DNA of 64,000 nt from Enterobacter sp. RIT418 (GTDB taxonomy: Bacteria > Pseudomonadota > Gammaproteobacteria > Enterobacterales > Enterobacteriaceae), in the NCBI RefSeq assembly GCF_003057745.1, contig NZ_QBJD02000002.1, positions 124,001 through 188,000 of the forward strand. Direction: 5' to 3'. Positions 41,195-52,420 of this stretch are shown here, in pieces. The position numbers were made by a program, and so were the translations under genes. Under the pieces are notes generated by a model. It was not told the origin of the DNA. It saw only the letters and a list, made by a program, of their open reading frames with translations, and searched no databases. Every line of letters begins with the position of its first letter. Positions within the stretch are counted from its first letter, which is position 1.

Positions 41195-42448
41195 CTATCC
41201 GAGCCGCGCCAGCGTCGCCCCGTCCGAGAAGTATGCCTTAATCCCCGCCAGAATAGATTCTGCCACTTCCTGCTGGAACTTCGCCGTTTTGAGCTTCCGC
41301 TCTTCCTCTACGTTACTGATAAACGCCGTTTCGACAAGGATAGATGGAATATCCGGGGCTTTCAGTACCGCAAACCCGGCCTGCTCCACGCTGTTTTTAT
41401 GCAGCTTGTTAATATTGCCAAGCTTGCCCAGCACCGCCTTACCAAACTTCAGGCTATCGGTAATGGTAAGAGACTGGACCATATCGAACATGGTGTGATC
41501 GACGTAGCGGTCACCGCTTTTCCCCACGCCGCCGATAAGATCCGAGGCGTTCTGCGTGTCGGCAAGATATCTCGCCGCGGTACTGGTTGCGCCTTTTGTG
41601 GAAAGCGCAAACACTGACGAACCGCTAGGCTGGCGGCTGGTAAACGCATCCGCGTGGATGGATACAAAAAGGTCCGCACGCTGTTTTTGCGCTTTCGCCA
41701 CGCGGACCTTCAGCGGAATAAAGACATCCTCGTTACGCGTCATGTAGGCGCGCATATTGCCTTCTTTATCGATCAGCGCCTTCAGGCGGCGAGCGATCTG
41801 CAGCACCACGTCTTTTTCCCGGGTGCGATATTTCCCCACCGCGCCGGAGTCCTCCCCGCCGTGTCCCGGATCGAGCATGATCACAATCGGACGATCGCGC
41901 CCCGCCCTGCCCGGCTGCGGGCCGCTTTGCGCAGGCGGAACCTGACGATCGAGATCGCCTTTGTTGTAATCTTCGAGGAGCGCCAGCAGCGGGTCCTGAA
42001 TGTCCGTGGCATTCGCCGGATAGAGATCCATCACCAGACGCTCTTTAAACGTGGCAACGGGCGCCAGCGCGAACAGCTGCGGCTTAACGTTCTGCTTGAG
42101 CTCGAACACCATGCGCACGGTTTGCGGATCGAACTGCCCGACGCGCGCCGACTTGATGTAAGGATCGTCAGCCCGAATTTGGGCCGCCATGCCTTTAAGC
42201 ACCGAGTTCAGGTTTACGCCTTCAAGATCCACCACAACGCGCTCGGGGTTGCTGAGTGCAAACTGCTTATATTTCAGCACCCGATTGGATTCGACCGTTA
42301 CGCGCGTATAGGTCGACGACGGCCAGACGCGAACCGCAACGATCTGACTGGTGGCGGCAAGACCTACCTGGCTGACGCTGAGCAACCACATCGCTCCGGC
42401 CCCTTTTAACAGGCGGCGACGGCTTATTGCTGAATTGGATCCCGACAT
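41195..42448 (-). CDS. amiC: N-acetylmuramoyl-L-alanine amidase AmiC
   Basis: AmiC is a periplasmic zinc amidase that cleaves septal peptidoglycan so that daughter cells separate; it is activated by NlpD. The start at 42448 ([18 protein letters not shown]) has a GGGAGAAG ribosome site and gives 417 residues. The twin-arginine signal [15 protein letters not shown] directs Tat export. An AMIN domain (about 35-140) directs septal localisation. The Amidase_3 domain follows, with [18 protein letters not shown] and ETAFISN carrying zinc ligands and the catalytic glutamate. Confidence 0.97.
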   Translation of the reverse strand: MSGSNSAISRRRLLKGAGAMWLLSVSQVGLAATSQIVAVRVWPSSTYTRVTVESNRVLKYKQFALSNPERVVVDLEGVNLNSVLKGMAAQIRADDPYIKSARVGQFDPQTVRMVFELKQNVKPQLFALAPVATFKERLVMDLYPANATDIQDPLLALLEDYNKGDLDRQVPPAQSGPQPGRAGRDRPIVIMLDPGHGGEDSGAVGKYRTREKDVVLQIARRLKALIDKEGNMRAYMTRNEDVFIPLKVRVAKAQKQRADLFVSIHADAFTSRQPSGSSVFALSTKGATSTAARYLADTQNASDLIGGVGKSGDRYVDHTMFDMVQSLTITDSLKFGKAVLGKLGNINKLHKNSVEQAGFAVLKAPDIPSILVETAFISNVEEERKLKTAKFQQEVAESILAGIKAYFSDGATLARLG

Positions 42449-42624
42449 GCTTCTCCCGAGCAAGTAACCTGATTAAAAACGAAAACGTCCAAATTGACCG
42501 AAAACTTTAACGAATGACGCATAAACTGTCATCTATAAAAGGGTAAACATTCACACGCTAACGCACGTATTACTTATACATTTCTGTGCGTCGCGGAAAA
42601 TTTAGGCTTGCGCGCGCGCCCACG

Positions 42625-42663
42625 ATCGAATAAAAATACATTAAATTCGAATAAACATTCATT
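42625..42663. promoter_or_regulatory. double ARG box upstream of argA
   Basis: Two 18-bp sites, ATCGAATAAAAATACATT (42625-42642) and TTCGAATAAACATTCATT (42646-42663), each match the ArgR consensus WNTGAATWWWWATTCANW at 16 of 18 positions and are separated by exactly three bases. This is the standard ArgR hexamer layout and lies just before the argA start. Confidence 0.88.
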
Positions 42664-42675
42664 AAGGGTTGTGCC

Positions 42676-44007
42676 ATGGTGAAGGAACGTAGAACCGAAC
42701 TGGTCCAGGGATTCCGCCATTCTGTTCCCTATATCAACACCCATCGCGGGAAAACGTTTGTGATTATGCTCGGTGGCGAAGCCATTGAGCATGAGAACTT
42801 CTCCAGCATTGTTAATGACATAGGGCTACTTCACAGCCTCGGCATTCGCCTGGTCGTGGTGTATGGCGCACGTCCACAAATCGACGCCAACCTGGCGGCC
42901 CACCACCACGAGCCGATTTATCATAAAAATACCCGCGTAACGGACGCCAAAACGCTTGAGCTGGTTAAGCAGGCCGCGGGCCTGCTGCAGCTGGATATCA
43001 CCGCGCGCCTGTCGATGAGCCTGAACAATACGCCGCTTCAGGGGGCGCATATCAACGTTGTGAGCGGTAACTTTATCATTGCCCAGCCCCTCGGCGTGGA
43101 CGACGGCGTGGATTATTGCCACAGCGGGCGCATCCGCCGCATCGACGAGGAGGCGATCCACCGCCAGCTGGACAGCGGCGCCATCGTGCTGATGGGCCCC
43201 GTGGCGGTTTCCGTCACCGGAGAGAGCTTCAACCTGACCTCAGAAGAGATCGCCACTCAGCTAGCCATCAAGCTGAAGGCGGAAAAAATGATTGGCTTTT
43301 GCTCCTCGCAGGGCGTCGTTAACGATGAAGGGGCGATCGTGCCGGAACTTTTTCCCAACGAAGCGCAGGCGCGCGTCGAATCCCTTGAAGCCGAAGGTGA
43401 CTACTACTCCGGCACCGTTCGCTTTCTGCGCGGCGCGGTAAAAGCCTGCCGCAGCGGCGTGCGCCGCAGCCACCTGATTAGCTATCAGGAAGACGGCGCG
43501 CTGCTGCAGGAGCTGTTCTCGCGCGACGGCATTGGAACGCAGATAGTAATGGAGAGCGCGGAGCAAATCCGCCGCGCCACCATTAACGATATCGGCGGCA
43601 TTCTGGAGCTGATTCGCCCGCTTGAACAGCAGGGCATTCTGGTGCGCCGCTCGCGCGAACAGCTGGAGATGGAAATCGACAAATTCACCATTATTCAGCG
43701 CGATAACCTGACCATCGCCTGCGCCGCGCTCTACCCCTTCCCGGAAGAGAAAATTGGCGAAATGGCCTGCGTGGCCGTCCACCCGGACTACCGAAGCTCA
43801 TCGCGCGGTGAAGTGCTGCTGGAGCGCGTGGCGGCACAGGCGCGCCAGATTGGCCTCAGCAAGCTGTTCGTCCTGACCACGCGCAGCATTCACTGGTTCC
43901 AGGAACGCGGCTTTACGCCGGTGGACATTGATTCACTGCCGGAGAGCAAGAAAGAGATGTACAACTATCAGCGTCGTTCAAAGGTGCTGATGGCGGATTT
44001 GGGATAA
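42676..44007 (+). CDS. argA: N-acetylglutamate synthase ArgA
   Basis: ArgA makes N-acetylglutamate from glutamate and acetyl-CoA, the first and feedback-inhibited step of arginine synthesis. The 443-residue length matches E. coli. An amino-acid kinase-like domain (about 1-285, with [15 protein letters not shown] and [12 protein letters not shown]) is followed by a GNAT acetyltransferase domain (about 295-435, with [22 protein letters not shown]). The kinase-like domain binds arginine for inhibition. The double ARG box upstream shows repression by ArgR. Confidence 0.98.
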   Translation: MVKERRTELVQGFRHSVPYINTHRGKTFVIMLGGEAIEHENFSSIVNDIGLLHSLGIRLVVVYGARPQIDANLAAHHHEPIYHKNTRVTDAKTLELVKQAAGLLQLDITARLSMSLNNTPLQGAHINVVSGNFIIAQPLGVDDGVDYCHSGRIRRIDEEAIHRQLDSGAIVLMGPVAVSVTGESFNLTSEEIATQLAIKLKAEKMIGFCSSQGVVNDEGAIVPELFPNEAQARVESLEAEGDYYSGTVRFLRGAVKACRSGVRRSHLISYQEDGALLQELFSRDGIGTQIVMESAEQIRRATINDIGGILELIRPLEQQGILVRRSREQLEMEIDKFTIIQRDNLTIACAALYPFPEEKIGEMACVAVHPDYRSSSRGEVLLERVAAQARQIGLSKLFVLTTRSIHWFQERGFTPVDIDSLPESKKEMYNYQRRSKVLMADLG

Positions 44008-44014
44008 AGGTTAT

Positions 44015-44036
44015 GCCCTCACCGGAAAGTGAGGGC
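44015..44036. other. hairpin between convergent argA and recD
   Basis: GCCCTCAC-CGGAAA-GTGAGGGC forms a perfect 8-bp stem. No T run follows on either strand, so termination by itself is uncertain. Confidence 0.5.
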
Positions 44037-44042
44037 GACGGC

Positions 44043-45863
44043 TTAATGCATTTCGAATATCGCGCTCAGGCCGCTTCTGCGCTCCGTGCGGGTCGCAATG
44101 GCCTGCGCGAGAATACGCTCATCGGCATACAGCGACAGCCGCTGGCGCGCGCGCGTAATCGCGGTATAAATCAGCTCGCGCGTAATCACCGGTGAAAGCT
44201 GCGTCGGCAGAATCAGCGCCGCATGGTTGAACTCCGATCCCTGGGATTTATGCACCGTCATCGCCCAGGCGGTTTCATGCTCAGGAAGACGGCTCGGCTG
44301 CACGGATTTCACGCTGCCGTCCGGCATCTGGAACCACACGCGCGTCCCCTGACCGCGGTCCAGCGCGATGCCGATATCACCGTTAAACAGGCCCAGCGCG
44401 CTGTCGTTGCGCGAAATCATCACCGGCCGCCCCTCGTACCAGCGGGAATGCGGCTGGCGGGTGATTTTGCGCTTCTGAACCAGCAGATGTTCCAGCCTTT
44501 CGTTCAGACCCGACACGCCGAACGGCCCTTCCCGCAGCCCGCAAAGAAGCTGGTATTCGCCAAAGGCGGCAATCACCTGCTCTGGCGCGGCGTTTTGCTG
44601 CACGCAGCTCAGGAAATGGTGGTAGCCCTGAAGAGCCTCTTCCAGCATGACCTGATACTCCTCTCCACTCTGGAGCGACTTTTTCTCAATGTCCGCAAAG
44701 CTGCCGTCAAACACCGCGCGGGTCGTATGGCGATCGCCCCGATTAACCGCGGCCGCCAGCCGTCCAATGCCGGACTCGCTGCCAAAACGATAGCTTTTTT
44801 GCAGCAGGCACAGGCTGTCGCGCAGTGCGCCGGCCCGAGGCGAGCTATCGCCTTCCAGCACGCAGCCGGTCAGCCGGGTCAGCTCCTGAGCACGCTCAGC
44901 GGTGTAGCCCAGGCTGGCAAAGGTGCAAATATCCCCCAGTACCGCGCCCGCCTCGACGGAGGCCAGCTGGTCCCTGTCGCCCAGGAAAATCACCCGCGCG
45001 TGCGGCGGTAGGGCATCAATGAGCCGCGACATCATGGTCAGATCGATCATCGAGGCTTCATCCACCACCAGCACGTCCAGATGCAGCGGATTGCCCGCAT
45101 GGTAGCGCAGGCGCTGGCTGCCGGGCTGTGCGCCAAGCAGGCGGTGCAAGGTGCTGGCCTCGCTGGGGAAAAGCGCGCGCCGATCGTCGTCGAGCGGAAG
45201 CTTCTGCACTGCGCCGCCCAGGGATTCCGTGAGGCGAGCCGCCGCTTTACCGGTCGGGGCCGCGAGGCGGATCCGGCACTTTTGGTCGCCGGAAAGCTGG
45301 ATCAGCGCCGCGAGCAGCTTTGCAACGGTGGTCGTTTTGCCCGTACCCGGGCCGCCGGAGATAACGGAAATTCGCCGGGTTAAGGCGACGGCAGCAGCCA
45401 CTTTTTGCCAGTCGACGGCCTCGCTCGAGGGAAACAGGTCATCCAGCGTTTGCCTGAGCCGGGCTTCGTCGCAGGGGAGCGGCGCGTTGGTTTCACTAAA
45501 AAAGCGTGCAACGGCCAGCTCGTTTCGCCACATTCGGTTCAGGTACAGCCGGCCAGCAATGAGGATGAGCGGGGCCTGGCCCTCTCCCTGACTGACGGCG
45601 CTGGAGTGCATAAGCTCGGCTTCCCAGTCCACCGGCTCGCCAAGCAGCGCGAAGCAGGCCTGAAGTGCCGGGGGCATTTTCTCATCAACCGCCAGGCGCG
45701 TCAGGGGCAGGCAGACGTGACCTTCCCCGGCATCTTTGCTGAGCATCGCCGCCGCCAGCATGACGGCCGGCTGCTCATGCGCAACCATCATGGCGAACTG
45801 GACGTCCAGCGGGCGCAGCAGGCGCTGCTCCGCCGCATTAAGCAATAGTTCCTGCATCGTCAT
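44043..45863 (-). CDS. recD: RecBCD subunit RecD
   Basis: RecD is the 5'-3' helicase of RecBCD, which resects double-strand breaks and changes behaviour at Chi. It has 606 residues (608 in E. coli). The SF1B Walker A is [11 protein letters not shown] with Lys176; Walker [12 protein letters not shown] and the C-terminal motif [10 protein letters not shown] are intact. Its start overlaps the recB stop by four bases (ATGA). It is the last gene of the long operon that begins at ppdA. Confidence 0.97.
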   Translation of the reverse strand: MTMQELLLNAAEQRLLRPLDVQFAMMVAHEQPAVMLAAAMLSKDAGEGHVCLPLTRLAVDEKMPPALQACFALLGEPVDWEAELMHSSAVSQGEGQAPLILIAGRLYLNRMWRNELAVARFFSETNAPLPCDEARLRQTLDDLFPSSEAVDWQKVAAAVALTRRISVISGGPGTGKTTTVAKLLAALIQLSGDQKCRIRLAAPTGKAAARLTESLGGAVQKLPLDDDRRALFPSEASTLHRLLGAQPGSQRLRYHAGNPLHLDVLVVDEASMIDLTMMSRLIDALPPHARVIFLGDRDQLASVEAGAVLGDICTFASLGYTAERAQELTRLTGCVLEGDSSPRAGALRDSLCLLQKSYRFGSESGIGRLAAAVNRGDRHTTRAVFDGSFADIEKKSLQSGEEYQVMLEEALQGYHHFLSCVQQNAAPEQVIAAFGEYQLLCGLREGPFGVSGLNERLEHLLVQKRKITRQPHSRWYEGRPVMISRNDSALGLFNGDIGIALDRGQGTRVWFQMPDGSVKSVQPSRLPEHETAWAMTVHKSQGSEFNHAALILPTQLSPVITRELIYTAITRARQRLSLYADERILAQAIATRTERRSGLSAIFEMH

Positions 45864-48800
45864 GCCAGCGCCTCCGTGCCTGCTGCAAACAAGCTGTCCA
45901 TTTTTTCAATTAACGCCTCGTCCGGCCGGGTACTAAAAATGCCCGAGCTCGCGTCGTCCGCATTCACGCCGCGCAGGAACAGGTAGATCACGCCACCAAA
46001 ATGTTTTTCGTAGCGGTAATCCGCAATGCGATGGCGCAAATAGCGATGCAGCGCCAGGGTGTAAAGCTGATACTGCAGATCGTATCGGTGCGACTGCATG
46101 GCAGCCGCCATCGCCTGCTGCGTGTAGGCTTCGCTGTTTTCACCCAGCCAGTTTGATTTGTAATCCAGCAGGTAGTAGCGCCCGTCGTGGCGAAACACAA
46201 GGTCAATAAAGCCCTTGAGCATACCCTGCACCTGACGGAAATTCAGCGGCGGGCAGCCGGCAGATAGCGCATCGTGCTCGCGAATAAGCGCGTCAAGCGC
46301 ATCCGCCCTGAGCGGGCTCGCGATGGGGAGATAAAACTCCATTTCCACCTGTTTATCTTTGGCCGACAGCTGGCGAAGCGACATGCCGCTTTCGGTGAGC
46401 GGCGCGCGCAAAACTGCGTCGAGCCACGCGGTCAGCACCGGCTGCCATTCTGCGCCATATCCTCCGGCCTGGAGCATCCTGAGCACCCACTCTTCTGAAA
46501 CAGGCTGCGTAAAATCCAGCTCTTCGAACAGGCTGTGTAAAAACGTCCCCGGCGATGCGCCGCGTGGAAACTGATGCGGCGTAAGAGCGGGTTCTGCGGG
46601 AACATCCCCTACCCCTGCGGCATCCACGTCCAGCTTCGGCATCAGGTCCAGTGCGATATTTTGCCCATGCTGCTGCAGGCCGGAATAGCTTGTCACCCGC
46701 CAGTCGTCGGCAACGGTTCGCGTAACTGGTCGGGCATGCAGGGCATCTTCACGCGACTCGGGCATGTGCCAGCGGCTGCCGTCCGGCTCTGAAGGGGTAT
46801 GCAGCGCAATAGCTTCACCGCAAAGCGATTCAATGCACTGGCGCAAACCGGCAGCATCCTTTGGCTCTCCGAGCTGAATGAGACGGCCCAGCGCGCTTAA
46901 ATGAAAATCGGTCTCGCCCGTTTTTTCACCGCGGCGACGGAAAAGCGGCGCGACGCCCAGGCTACAGTGCCAGACGGAACGGGTCAGCGCCACGTACAGC
47001 AAGCGTAAATCCTCCGCCAGACGCTCGGCCTCTGCCAGCTCAACGCTGGACTCTGCCTTGCTGAGATCGAGCACCGCTTCAAACGATTCGCGGTCGTGGT
47101 AGAACGCCTGATCCTGCGCGCGATAGTTGGCGATAAACGGCAGCCAGACCAGCGGATACTCTAGCCCCTTCGACTTGTGGATAGTGACGATTTGCACCAG
47201 ATGCTTATCGCTTTCAAGGCGCATCTGCTGGCTCGCCGAGTTGCTATTGGGGTCCGCGATCTGCTGCGCAAGCCAGCGGACCAGCGCATGCTCGCTTTCA
47301 AGCTGCGTTCCCGCCTCCTGCAACAGCTCGCTGATGTGCAGGATGTCCGTGAGCCGCCTTTCGCCGCCGGTCGTCGCAAGCAGATTTTCTGCGATATGGC
47401 GCTGCTTCATAACGTCGCGCAGCATCGCCATGACGCCCCGCTTTTGCCAGCGCTCGCGATAGCGTACAAACTCGTCAACCACTGCATCCCAGGCGTGTTC
47501 ATCACTGTTGAGCGCATCAATATCGCGCGCATTCAGCCCCAGCATGGCGCTGGCCAGCGCGCTGCGCAGCGTGCTTTCCCGCTCCGGAGCCAGCACGGCC
47601 TGCAGCAGCCAAAGCATCTCCTGCGCTTCCAGCGTATCGAATACGCTGTCGCGGTTAGAGAGGTAGACGGATGGAATATTCAGCAGCGTAAGGGCATCGC
47701 GGATCAGCGCGGCTTCCTGGCGGCTGCGGACCAGCACCGTAATGTCTGATGCCTTAACCGGTCGAGACGTTTCGCCTCTCCACAGCAGCGCTTCACCGCG
47801 CACGCCCGCGCTGAGCCAGTCCCGGATTTGAGCGGCACAGTGCTGCGCCATGGCGTTTTGATAATCCGCAACGCCGTAGCCCTCGCCGTCAAGCAGCCAG
47901 AAGCGCATCGCGGGCTGTGCCGCACCGTTATATTCAAAACGTAAAGCGGCATTTTTGGGCGCGGATTTTACGGGTAAAAAAGGGATCTCGCGGAACATGA
48001 ACGCCGCATCCATCCGGCTAAACAGCGCGTTGACGCTCTCAACCATCGCGGGAGACGAGCGCCAGTTGGTGTCCAGCGTGTAGTGCGCCTCAACCTCGCT
48101 TCGGGCCTTCATGTAGGTAAAAATGTCTGCGCCACGAAAGGCGTAAATGGCCTGCTTAGGATCGCCGATCAGCAGCAGCGCGGTATCCGGCTGGCGCTGC
48201 CAGATGCGGCGAAAGATACGATACTGCTGCGGGTCCGTATCCTGAAACTCATCTATCATTGCCACTGGGAAGCGGGTGCGGATAGCCGCCGCAAGAGCGT
48301 TCCCATTTTCACTGCTCAGCGCGGCATCGAGACGGCTGAGCATATCGTCAAAGCCAAGCTCGCCGCGGCGGCGTTTTTCTCGCGCCACCGTTTCACGAAT
48401 TTCCGCCATCGCACGGGTAATCATCAGATCGTTGAGGGTCAACGGCTCGGCCAGCAGCGCCTCAATGGCGACGAAAAGCGGATGCTCGGGAACAATGCCA
48501 TCGGGTTTGGTACGCTCTACGAGAAAGCGCTGGGAGAACTTCTCCAGGGCATCGGGCAGCTGATATCCGCGTGTATCCTCCTGCGCCCAGGCGCTAATCT
48601 TCTCGATCCATTTCCCCTGGTTGCCACGGTTAAACTTGCGCCGGTCGATCCCGGAGCTTTCGAGAACGGCATCAATATCGCTAACCGATTCATTCCACTG
48701 CTGCTTGAGGGCCGCAATTTTCGCCACGATCTTTTCATGGCGCATAGACAGCGTTTCGTCCGCAGGCGGCGGCGACTTGATCACCGGCGCTTCGCCCTGC

Positions 48801-49402
48801 AGGTAGCTGTTTATGGCGCGTAAAAGATCTTCCGGCCCCTTCCACAGGGCGTGTACCGCTTCGGCGATATCGCGCGGCAGCGGGTAGCAGTGGCGGCGCC
48901 AGAAATCCGCGCAGGCCTGATAGCGAAGTTCAGATTCATCTTCGATAAGCTGCTGCTCAAACAGCATGCCGGATTCAAACGCATTGAGGCTCAGCATGCG
49001 CTGGCAAAAGCCGTGGATGGTAAAAACGGAGGCTTCGTCCATCTGCCGTTCAGCTAACAGCAGCCACTGCGCGGCCTGCTGCCTGTCGCTGATTTCTTCC
49101 AGCAGGCTCGCATAGAGAGGGTTGTCCGTGCTCTGGCGCAGGCAGGCGATGCGCAGCTCGTGAATATTGGCGCGAATACGGCCGCGCAGCTCGGCGGTGG
49201 CCGCTTCTGTAAAGGTCACAACAAGCAGTTCTTCCACGCTGAGGGGGCGTGGAAAAGCCGCGCTGCCGCCCAGCCCTAACAGCAGGCGCAAATAGAGCGC
49301 GGCGATGGTGAAGGTTTTTCCCGTTCCCGCTGAGGCTTCAATCAACCGTTCGCCCTGTAGAGGTAAACGTAAGGGATTAAGCGGCTCAGCGGTATTGGTC
49401 AT
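45860..49402 (-). CDS. recB: RecBCD subunit RecB
   Basis: RecB is the 3'-5' helicase and nuclease of RecBCD and loads RecA. The 1180-residue length equals E. coli. The Walker A motif [16 protein letters not shown] is near residue 23, and the helicase motif [14 protein letters not shown] is present. The C-terminal nuclease domain carries Asp1080 and Lys1082 in [10 protein letters not shown]. It overlaps the ptrA stop by four bases and the recD start by four bases, so all three are tightly coupled. Confidence 0.98.
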   Translation of the reverse strand: MTNTAEPLNPLRLPLQGERLIEASAGTGKTFTIAALYLRLLLGLGGSAAFPRPLSVEELLVVTFTEAATAELRGRIRANIHELRIACLRQSTDNPLYASLLEEISDRQQAAQWLLLAERQMDEASVFTIHGFCQRMLSLNAFESGMLFEQQLIEDESELRYQACADFWRRHCYPLPRDIAEAVHALWKGPEDLLRAINSYLQGEAPVIKSPPPADETLSMRHEKIVAKIAALKQQWNESVSDIDAVLESSGIDRRKFNRGNQGKWIEKISAWAQEDTRGYQLPDALEKFSQRFLVERTKPDGIVPEHPLFVAIEALLAEPLTLNDLMITRAMAEIRETVAREKRRRGELGFDDMLSRLDAALSSENGNALAAAIRTRFPVAMIDEFQDTDPQQYRIFRRIWQRQPDTALLLIGDPKQAIYAFRGADIFTYMKARSEVEAHYTLDTNWRSSPAMVESVNALFSRMDAAFMFREIPFLPVKSAPKNAALRFEYNGAAQPAMRFWLLDGEGYGVADYQNAMAQHCAAQIRDWLSAGVRGEALLWRGETSRPVKASDITVLVRSRQEAALIRDALTLLNIPSVYLSNRDSVFDTLEAQEMLWLLQAVLAPERESTLRSALASAMLGLNARDIDALNSDEHAWDAVVDEFVRYRERWQKRGVMAMLRDVMKQRHIAENLLATTGGERRLTDILHISELLQEAGTQLESEHALVRWLAQQIADPNSNSASQQMRLESDKHLVQIVTIHKSKGLEYPLVWLPFIANYRAQDQAFYHDRESFEAVLDLSKAESSVELAEAERLAEDLRLLYVALTRSVWHCSLGVAPLFRRRGEKTGETDFHLSALGRLIQLGEPKDAAGLRQCIESLCGEAIALHTPSEPDGSRWHMPESREDALHARPVTRTVADDWRVTSYSGLQQHGQNIALDLMPKLDVDAAGVGDVPAEPALTPHQFPRGASPGTFLHSLFEELDFTQPVSEEWVLRMLQAGGYGAEWQPVLTAWLDAVLRAPLTESGMSLRQLSAKDKQVEMEFYLPIASPLRADALDALIREHDALSAGCPPLNFRQVQGMLKGFIDLVFRHDGRYYLLDYKSNWLGENSEAYTQQAMAAAMQSHRYDLQYQLYTLALHRYLRHRIADYRYEKHFGGVIYLFLRGVNADDASSGIFSTRPDEALIEKMDSLFAAGTEALA

Positions 49403-52281
49403 TCTTTCTTACTCCAGGGCATTGATTGCTGTAGCGCGCTGACGCTCTTCCAGACCTTCCAGCCTTTCGGGTTAACGTATTCTACCTTCCCGTTCTGGCT
49501 GCCGGAAACCTGCGACAGAATGGCCATTCCCTGCGGTTGAATCACCGCCTGATGGAAGAAGTCGGCAACCTTCTGCGGCGTCAGCTGTTTTATCTCGGCG
49601 ACGATTTTATCACGCGAATCGAATTTCATATTGCCGCGATCGAAATCTTTGCTCAGCTGCGAGGCTTCTTCTCCAAGCGTTTGCGGCGGCTGCATTACCT
49701 GTGCAATGACCGCCTGTTGAATTTGCGCGAACTCCTCCGGCTTCATGGCACGCAGCTTTTCTTCCACCTGCGGGAAGAAGGCCTGATAGCGCTGCCAAAG
49801 ATAGGCAGGCTGTTTATCGCTGCTTTGCAGCAGGAAGCCCAGCCCCCACTGACGGCCCACGTTCATTGAGAAGGCAAATACCGCGTAGCCCAGCTGCTCT
49901 TCGGTGCGCAGCTGATTGTAGAACCACGGCTGAATAATTTGCCCCAGCACCGCGCTTTGGGCGGAGCTGGCAAATTCGTCATAGCCCGTCGGCACAAAGA
50001 CGGCCGCCAGCGCGGAATCGGTGCTGTTACCGGCTTTTTCGAAAATCACATTCTGCTTTTTCTCAACCAGCACATCCTGATTTCGACACCATTCGTCGCC
50101 TTTTGAACCCAGCTGGGCGCGCACGTTCTGCGCCAGCGTTTTTGCCTGGTCTTCACCCATATTCCCCACAATCAGGAATTCCGGACGGGTATTGGATTTC
50201 AGCGAATCGCGATACGCCATCACCTCTTTTAGCGTCAAGGAAGGCAGCAGCGCGCGGCGATCCTCACGCTGGAAGTAAGGGATCTGCGACAGCATCTGCG
50301 CGGGCATAATCGCCTGATCGTAGGCTTTACCTTTTTCGGCAGAGTCCATCATCTGCGAGTACCACGACTTCGCCTGCTCGAACTGCTCTTCGGTAGGGGT
50401 GTAGCTGAAATACCCTTCCAGAAGCGCCTGGAACAGCTGCGGCAAACGCTGGGTGTAGCCGTTGGCATTCACCATCAGGCCGTTGTTAGCGTTGGTCGAG
50501 AAGCTAATCCCGCCCACCGCGGCCTGGTTGCTGAGCTGGTCCAGCGCGATACCGGCCAGATAGTCATTCAGGGCGAACATCACCTGATTTTTGGCGCTGT
50601 CCATCGCTTTTGGATTACGCAGCACCACGCTGACGTCGGCTTTCGGCTCGCTGGCAAAATAGCGGCTTGGGGAGTAAACCACGCGCAGCGTGGGCTCATC
50701 GATGATGAGTTCAGGATGCGGATACGCCTTCGGGGCCTTAATCAGCGAAAAATCATCAGGAATATAGGGATTCAGCTCAGGCAGCTGCAGCGCGATCTCT
50801 CCCGCCTTTTTCTGCCAGCCCGCGAAGGTTTTCTCGCTAATTTTGTCGACCTGATAAGGCGCATCAACGAAGTAGGCCGTTTTGTTGTGCGGCTCGTTCG
50901 GGCTGATATACCAGATGCGGGCATTCTGCGGCGTCATCATTGCCAGACGCGCTTTTATCGCCTCCGCATCGTACTTATCGGCGATATTCACAGCATCCAG
51001 GGTGTGCTCGATCGGCACGCGGATCATCGTGTCGGCCAGCCACTCCACGTAGTCCATGTCCCGCGTGATCGACGGGTAGCGGAAATCAAGATCCAGCACG
51101 TGTGCCAGTTCATCGAAGTAGCGTTTATCGACCCCTTTTTCACGCAGTAAAGAGAGGTAGCTGAAGATGGCCGCCACCACTTCATCGCGGTGAGCCTGTC
51201 CTTTATCCGTCAGCGTTGCGGAAATCGCCAGCACGCCGCTGTTGCCGTTTACGACGGGATCGGAGTCAGCGCGAATGCCTTCCACCAGCCCCTGCTTTTG
51301 CAGCCAGTCAGAAAGCGTGCCCGGGCTTCGGTTACCAATAAGATAGGTCACCAGCTCATCCGTTTTGCTGCGAAACTGCGCCGTGTTGTTGTCGATACGG
51401 AACTCAACGCGTAATACTTTTCGCGGCAGCGCCGGAACGTAGTGAATGACGATCCCTTTTTGAGCGTCAGTGACCACCGGAACGTCAATGGTAGGCTGCT
51501 TGATATTTTTATTCGGCACGCGGCCAAACGTCTGCGCGGCCATGCCGGCCAGTTCCGGCAGCGGTTTGTTGCTGTAGATAACCGCTTTCATGATGTTCGC
51601 AGAGTAGTATTTATCACGAAACGCATGCAGTGCATCCACCACCGGGCTGTTCGGTTTGTCGGCCAGCGTTTCAAGATTACCGCCGGAGAAACGTGAGCCA
51701 GGGTGCGCCGGGTTGATGGTTTCAGCGCTGACCTGCGCCATACGCATGCCATCGCGGGTACGGGCCATCGTCAGTTCAGCATTCACCGCATTGCGTTCGC
51801 GATCGGCATATTTTTTATCCAGCAGCGGCGCGGCTATTGCATCCGCCAGACGATCGACCGCGCCGGCAAGGGCGTCGTTTTCGACTTCAAGATAAAATGC
51901 GGTGCGATAAGGCGCGGTGCTGGCGTTATGGCTTCCGCCATGCATTTTGAGAAATTCAGACAGGCTATCCGGCTGCGGGTATTTTTTTGAACCCATCAGC
52001 GTCATATGTTCCAGATAGTGCGCAAGTCCCTGATGTTCCTGCGGGTCCTGCAAAGAGCCGACAGGCACAACCAGCGCCGAGAGGGATTTTACCGCCTGAG
52101 GATCGGAAACGAGCAGGACGGTCATTCCGTTATCAAGACGAATAGCCTGATACTGGCGAGTGTCTTTCTCGCTCTTACGGATAGTTTCCTGAACGGGCTG
52201 CCAACCGGTATCTGCCTGAGTAACGGGTGCCCAAAGGGCGACAAATATCACTAACGCTTTAAACAAGGTGCTGCCTGGCAT
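49399..52281 (-). CDS. ptrA: protease III (pitrilysin)
   Basis: Pitrilysin is a periplasmic zinc metalloprotease that degrades small proteins and peptides. The 960 residues (962 in E. coli) begin with a signal peptide (hydrophobic LFKALVIFVALWAPVTQA, cleavage near residue 23). The inverted zinc motif HxxEH is HYLEH with His88, Glu91 and His92. It belongs to the M16 family with a catalytic N-terminal half and an inactive C-terminal half. A GAGG ribosome site precedes the ATG. It is wedged between recC and recB, as in E. coli, with no known functional link. Confidence 0.97.
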   Translation of the reverse strand: MPGSTLFKALVIFVALWAPVTQADTGWQPVQETIRKSEKDTRQYQAIRLDNGMTVLLVSDPQAVKSLSALVVPVGSLQDPQEHQGLAHYLEHMTLMGSKKYPQPDSLSEFLKMHGGSHNASTAPYRTAFYLEVENDALAGAVDRLADAIAAPLLDKKYADRERNAVNAELTMARTRDGMRMAQVSAETINPAHPGSRFSGGNLETLADKPNSPVVDALHAFRDKYYSANIMKAVIYSNKPLPELAGMAAQTFGRVPNKNIKQPTIDVPVVTDAQKGIVIHYVPALPRKVLRVEFRIDNNTAQFRSKTDELVTYLIGNRSPGTLSDWLQKQGLVEGIRADSDPVVNGNSGVLAISATLTDKGQAHRDEVVAAIFSYLSLLREKGVDKRYFDELAHVLDLDFRYPSITRDMDYVEWLADTMIRVPIEHTLDAVNIADKYDAEAIKARLAMMTPQNARIWYISPNEPHNKTAYFVDAPYQVDKISEKTFAGWQKKAGEIALQLPELNPYIPDDFSLIKAPKAYPHPELIIDEPTLRVVYSPSRYFASEPKADVSVVLRNPKAMDSAKNQVMFALNDYLAGIALDQLSNQAAVGGISFSTNANNGLMVNANGYTQRLPQLFQALLEGYFSYTPTEEQFEQAKSWYSQMMDSAEKGKAYDQAIMPAQMLSQIPYFQREDRRALLPSLTLKEVMAYRDSLKSNTRPEFLIVGNMGEDQAKTLAQNVRAQLGSKGDEWCRNQDVLVEKKQNVIFEKAGNSTDSALAAVFVPTGYDEFASSAQSAVLGQIIQPWFYNQLRTEEQLGYAVFAFSMNVGRQWGLGFLLQSSDKQPAYLWQRYQAFFPQVEEKLRAMKPEEFAQIQQAVIAQVMQPPQTLGEEASQLSKDFDRGNMKFDSRDKIVAEIKQLTPQKVADFFHQAVIQPQGMAILSQVSGSQNGKVEYVNPKGWKVWKSVSALQQSMPWSKKE

Positions 52282-52420
52282 TACGACCTCTTTATCACGG
52301 CTACATCATTAACAAATTGCGTGCTGGACGCGCCAGCATCTCTTTCTTTGGGTACATCAGTCCGTGATAAGGAGTGCATCATAAATGAACACCCCGTACT
52401 GCGCAATTTTTATACAGCAC

